A stretch of DNA of 64,000 nucleotides from Ziziphus jujuba (taxonomy: Eukaryota > Streptophyta > Magnoliopsida > Rosales > Rhamnaceae). The notes beneath the pieces were generated by a model. That model worked only from the letters and a program-made list of their open reading frames with translations, ran no database searches and was not told the DNA's origin. Position numbers and translations under genes: made by a program. Of this stretch, positions 59,666 to 64,000 are shown piece by piece. Each line of letters starts with the position of its first letter. Position 1 is the stretch's first letter. Location: contig NC_083383.1 in the NCBI RefSeq assembly GCF_031755915.1, forward strand, positions 25,894,501-25,958,500, given 5' to 3'.

Positions 59666-62464
59666 TTGGTTATAAATTACTAAGTGTCACCTTTCGGTTA
59701 TTTAAAATTTCGATATTCAATATTTAATTATTTTTATTCTTTCATATTTATGCTTTAGTTATTAAAGTTTTTTTTTTTATTGATTTTTGAAAACCAAGAT
59801 CTATTTGAGAAAACCAAGAGCTGACTAGGAAAAAATATTTTTTAGGGCTTCAATTGAAACCAATTAGCTGATGGAAAAACTTGATTGGTTTTGCGATTTT
59901 TGTTTGTGGTTTTTTTTCATTATTTTATTTTATTTTTTTTTTGTTTTCTTGTTCTCAAGGCATTGTTGAAAGGGACATTAGTGTGCGTCTCCTCTTCCTG
60001 TCTCGGTTAAAGCTTGAAAGGTAGGAGAGTAATTACGTGTTTAAAATGAAGATAATTTGGAAAAATAATCTAATAATTTGGAGAAATAATTTAAGTATTT
60101 TATTATTGTTTTTTAAAATAATTTTTAAATGTTTAATTGGAGACTTATTTCCAAAAAAAAAAAATGTTTAATTGGAGACTTGGTGTTGTTAGAAAAAAAT
60201 TAAATATTTAATTAGAGAATATAAAAAAAATTCAAATAATTTTCTTTAATTTATAAGATGATTTTTGTAATCTTATAAAGTAATAATGGTATATATCTTT
60301 TTTTTTTCCCCCTCTTTTACTTGCTTTTCGTTTCAATTTTGGTATAAAAAGATAGAGGCACACTACATGCTCACATAACATAAATCAAAAAATTGTAGTT
60401 GTTGTTGAAAAATAAAAAAGAAAAAGAAATAAGAAGTATTTTTACTTATTAGTAAGTTTGCTTGAAATCAGTTTTAAACATTTTTTTCTTAAATTTAAAT
60501 TAAATTTATAAATTGCAATGTATATAATATATAAAAGGAGAATTGTCAGTACCACATATTATTATAATGTTTATAAAGATGATGGCATCATCAAGTAATT
60601 AGGGCAATGGGCACAATACTGGATAGTAGGAGGCACTAGGTAATATAGTATTAAGTAGTTTCCTTTATGAACCATACTCGGCACATTTTATATACAGCCT
60701 AAATCTTTAATAACTTTGATATTTTTATTTAATTCTTAAATTACTCTCTCACTTCCATTTTAGACGTCTCATATTTTCGTCAAAACTTATATTTTTAGTT
60801 CTTTCAATTTTATTAGTTATACAGTGACAATGAATGGTTTTCTCAAATAAATCTCCTTAATTCTATAATCAAAATATGTCTAAAAAGATAATTATAATAA
60901 AAAATATTTTAAAAAATAATAATCTATATATTAATATTTTTATTGTTTTGTTATATTTATTTAATTGGTAGATAATAAGATTTTATGTGCATTAATTAAT
61001 AATAAAATAGATCTTCTTATTTGTATAATTTATATATTAATATCTTTATTCTTTTGTCATATTTATTTAATTGTAAAATAATAAATTATCTTACAAGATA
61101 ATATATGTAACTATTAATAAATTATCTTATAAAATAAAAAGTAAATAATAAAAATAAAAATAAAAGTAATTAAATTATATTATAAGGATTTATTATAGAT
61201 AAATTAATTATTTGCAAGGAATAAAAAAAAAGATAATCAAAATAAAAAAATATTAAAAATAGATTTATAATCTCTTTATTAATATCTTTGTTAGCTTATT
61301 ATATTTATTTTATTGTAAAATAAAAAAAAAATTTGTATATGGTAATTAATAATTAGATTCCATATATTAATACATATCCATATATATATATATATATGTG
61401 TGTGTGTCATAATTAAATTTTCAATATCATAATATAATAGATTTCAATAATGAAATTGATATCCTTATTTAATCTTAATAAAATATATCTAACCATAAAT
61501 AAATTACCTTATAAAATTATATAATAAATAATAATGATAATAATAATAACAATAATAAATATAATTATATTATATTATGAGGATTTAATATAGATAAATT
61601 AATTAATTGCAATATCATAATATATAAATTTTAATATCATAATATAATTAATTATTTGAAATTAATTATGATGATTCAATCAATTAAATATATAATTATA
61701 GAACAATATTTTTTTTAATTTTAATTTTTGTTATAATAAAAATTATATAGTTAATTAATTTGATTCAATTTGAATATAATTAATTTTCAAAATTATCTAT
61801 TACAGTTATACATATGATGTACTATATAGGAACGATACTAGAAATAATAATGAAATTATAAACTCAAACAGCCCAACAAGACTTCCATATTTTGCATCAA
61901 AGTGTACTGTATATACCTTAAATTGTTTAAAATTTAGATGGAAAATGGTTTAAACGACCAAAGTATACAAAAAACAAAATTTTATGGACCAAAGTGCTAA
62001 AAAAAGAAAAAAAAGAAGAAAAAGAATGCAACTATATACATAATTCATAAACTAACAAAGCCAATAATAATTCAATAGTTAGTTTTTTTAGAACATTCTT
62101 ATGGATTTTTCATTCCATTTGGATTTTTTTTTTTTATCTAACTTTTCAATTTCATCAAAATTTAAAATTTAAAAATATAATTAAATTTTATATGAATTTT
62201 ATAAAATATTGAAATCTTAAAAAAGTAAAATTAAACATATTTATAACTGATATCAATCCCAATTACATTCTCAATTTAACATCTAAAATTGATAGGAGTG
62301 ATATTGATGAAAGAAAGGGCTAAACCATTGAATTACTTGATACACCCAACTGAAAAGGAAAACCAATAATTAAATATATGATGAAAAAATGAGTGCCAAA
62401 TCCAGGGAGTATTAATTATAAGCAAATCAAAGTTTTGAGCATCTCATTTTGACCCAAAATCAAT
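59666..62464. other. AT-rich repeat-laden intergenic DNA left of PTP1
   Basis: No gene seen. A block at about 60900-61620 repeats a unit three to four times (TCTATATATTAATATTTTTA, then TTGTTATATTTATTTAATTG, then ATTAATTAATAATAAAATAG-like sequence). An AT/GT run lies at 61380-61406. The segment 61905-62060 is an inverted relative of 49140-49275. Confidence 0.5.
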
Positions 62465-62471
62465 GATGATG

Positions 62472-62523
<52 letters not shown>
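62465..62523. repeat. (TAA)n microsatellite upstream of PTP1
   Basis: GATGATGATAATAATAA... continues as about seventeen TAA units, 240 bases before the PTP1 start codon. Confidence 0.95.
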
Positions 62524-62524
<1 letters not shown>

Positions 62525-62765
62525 TTAAGAAAATAGTTTAGAGCACCAACCAAAACAGTGATTCTTCTTCAACAAAACTGGCACAACCAATCACAATTCA
62601 CAAAACCCACATTTTCTGATTTCATTTCCTCCATTAACAAACTCCTTTCCATTCTAACCGCTTCTGACTTTCTTCCCTTCCGTCCAACTGGGGAACGTTA
62701 CTTCCCGGCGATCCCGCAGCCACCGGAGATCGGCCTCCGCCACCGCCGCCGCCGCCGCCGCCGCC
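62524..62765 (+). promoter_or_regulatory. 5' leader of the PTP1 gene with a GCC repeat
   Basis: The region turns from AT-rich to CT/GC-rich at about 62560 and ends in eight CCG/GCC units (62740-62764) abutting the start codon context GCCGCCATGGCC. This is an ideal initiation context. A GC-rich repeat so close to the start could slow scanning; that is inference. Confidence 0.5.
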
Positions 62766-63198
62766 ATGGCCAACGCTGCTGCTATCCCTACTACTGTACC
62801 TTCTCCTTCTTTCGACTTCTCTCCGGACTCCCCTCCCAGGCTGGTTCTGACTCCGGATCAGTACAAGTACTGCTCCGTAGCTCTCAAATTTTTCAAGGAT
62901 AAGCTCCCTTTGCATCACCAGATTAACCAAGAGTTCGCTTCCTTGCAGGTTTGTCTCTGATTGTGTTTTTTTGAGTTGTTTGGATGGTGAGAATAGCTAT
63001 CAAAATGATTGGAATATGGAGCTTTCAAAAGGGTTTTTTTATTTTATTTTTTGATTAGCTGATTTTGGAAGCTGCATTGTTGTTGATTCACCAGGCCAAT
63101 AGGATAACACCGTCTGAGATGAGAAGGAATTGCACGGTTGCGCTTGACAGTGTCAATGTGAGCAAGAACCGATACCCGGATGTATTGCCTTGTATGTC

Positions 63199-63231
<33 letters not shown>

Positions 63232-63669
63232 CTGTATTCTATGATTTTGTATTTTATTCAGAAATGGGGTTTGAAGGATTGGAAATTTTATTAGTGTTTG
63301 ATTCGTTTTTTTGTTGTTGTTGATGCCAGTTGACAATAGTAGGGTAGTTCTCAACCCATGCAAGGATTATAGACCTTCTGCTAGAGGCTATATTAATGCC
63401 AGCTTCATCAAGGTAGGTTTTATTTATTTTCTAAATAGAAGATCATGGTCTTTTTTCTTTTTTTTAACATTTTTTGTGGACCCATGTTTTACCATTTGAC
63501 CCTTAGAAGAATGCTTCTTTCAATGTAGACTACTCCTGATGAAGGCATTTCTCAATTTATTGCTACTCAAGGTCCACTTCCCTACACCTATGAGGATTTC
63601 TGGGAGATGGTGATCCAGTGTCACTGCCCTGTGGTTGTGATGCTTACTCGATTGGTCGACAACTCCAGG
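62766..63669 (+). CDS. PTP1: Tyrosine-specific protein phosphatase, PTP1-type, 5' part
   Basis: Four exons fit exactly: 62766-62948, 63095-63191, 63330-63412 and 63529-63669. They give 168 residues before the donor at 63670; the gene continues past the right edge. Motifs of the N-terminal half of a classical PTP domain are [18 protein letters not shown] (the KNRYxDVxPxDxxRVxL block), [17 protein letters not shown] and [11 protein letters not shown]. The catalytic HCxxGxGRT loop lies outside the window. Arabidopsis PTP1 removes phosphate from phosphotyrosine, for example on MAP kinases MPK3/MPK6, in stress signalling. The Ala/Pro/Ser-rich first 30 residues are variable in the family. Plants usually have a single such gene, so the assignment is firm. 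Confidence 0.94.
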
Positions 63670-64000
63670 GTAAGTTCACCGAGATCTTCTTTAAATTTGA
63701 GAATTTATTTATTGCAAATTAGATAAAAAGAGGAATTGAACTATAGACTATATCTACCAAAAAGCAAATAAAGGAAACAAGCAAACCTACTTCACCTATA
63801 AAACTCTATAAGCCCATATGTCTGTTCTGGAATCTGTTTACAAAAGTTACCTACTTGTGAATCAATTAGTGAAGAATGCAGTATTCCAACTTCTACAAAG
63901 GTGTTTCTACGCCTTCAAATGACCTTCCACTCCTTCCTCTCCACAAACGCAAGAAAACGCAGAAAGGAACCAATCTCCACGTATCTTTAATATCTTAACG
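63670..64000 (+). other. PTP1 intron 4, open at the right edge
   Basis: Follows the GTAAGT donor at 63670. No further exon with PTP motifs is visible before the window ends. Confidence 0.75.

Noticed and set aside
62558..62902. Longer frame overlapping the PTP1 first exon
   Set aside because: It is out of frame with the PTP domain and opens at a non-ATG codon. The ATG at 62766 has an ideal context and leads straight into conserved PTP sequence.

Overview
This window is nuclear DNA from a dicot plant. It is AT-rich, its genes have introns with consensus GT..AG borders, and it carries typical plant transposons. Five conserved plant nuclear genes are present. I suspect a woody rosid, but the sequence alone does not prove it. 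There are no bacterial-style operons and no CRISPR array, and I found no tRNA or rRNA gene.

Genes from left to right. (1) 299-3794, minus strand: a Rab7-class (RABG3-type) small GTPase in six visible exons, with the C-terminal exon beyond the left edge. (2) 7156-9731, minus: a five-exon HPP-family chloroplast membrane protein of the plastid nitrite transporter type. (3) 36013-39585, plus: a three-exon MATE transporter of the DTX53/DTX54 type, 520 residues. (4) 46576-48309, minus: a single-exon PORR-domain organelle RNA-splicing protein with an acidic/basic tail made of a tandem duplication. (5) 62766 to the right edge, plus: the first four exons of a PTP1-type protein tyrosine phosphatase. 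From memory, the Arabidopsis relatives of 3, 4 and 5 are close neighbours (At1g71870, At1g71850, At1g71860). This suggests conserved synteny with a changed gene order.

Mobile DNA separates the genes. From 10467 to 23760 lies an old 13.3 kb Ty3/gypsy retrotransposon of the Tat type, read on the minus strand. Between pol and the 3' LTR it carries an antisense, intron-containing 'plant mobile domain' gene (about 11494-15669). From 49913 to 59009 lies a 9.1 kb Mutator-like element (MULE) with about 550 bp terminal inverted repeats and a perfect 9 bp target duplication. It holds a FAR1-type transposase pseudogene that stays in one frame but has eleven stop codons, and it was later hit by a 3.03 kb solo LTR (55253-58282, target duplication CCCTA). 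From 27590 to 30975 a local array of roughly 0.8 kb repeats has itself been invaded by a Mutator-type MITE and a tRNA-derived SINE. Several further MITEs, a decayed reverse-transcriptase-associated RNase H fragment, dispersed AT-rich repeats and many microsatellites fill the remaining space.

The five host genes show no functional linkage beyond being neighbours. The notable material is the nested transposon history, above all the spliced antisense gene carried by the Tat element and the complete MULE with its datable insertions. Exon borders were read by eye from splice consensus, phase and family homology. All comparisons with families rest on memory, not database searches.
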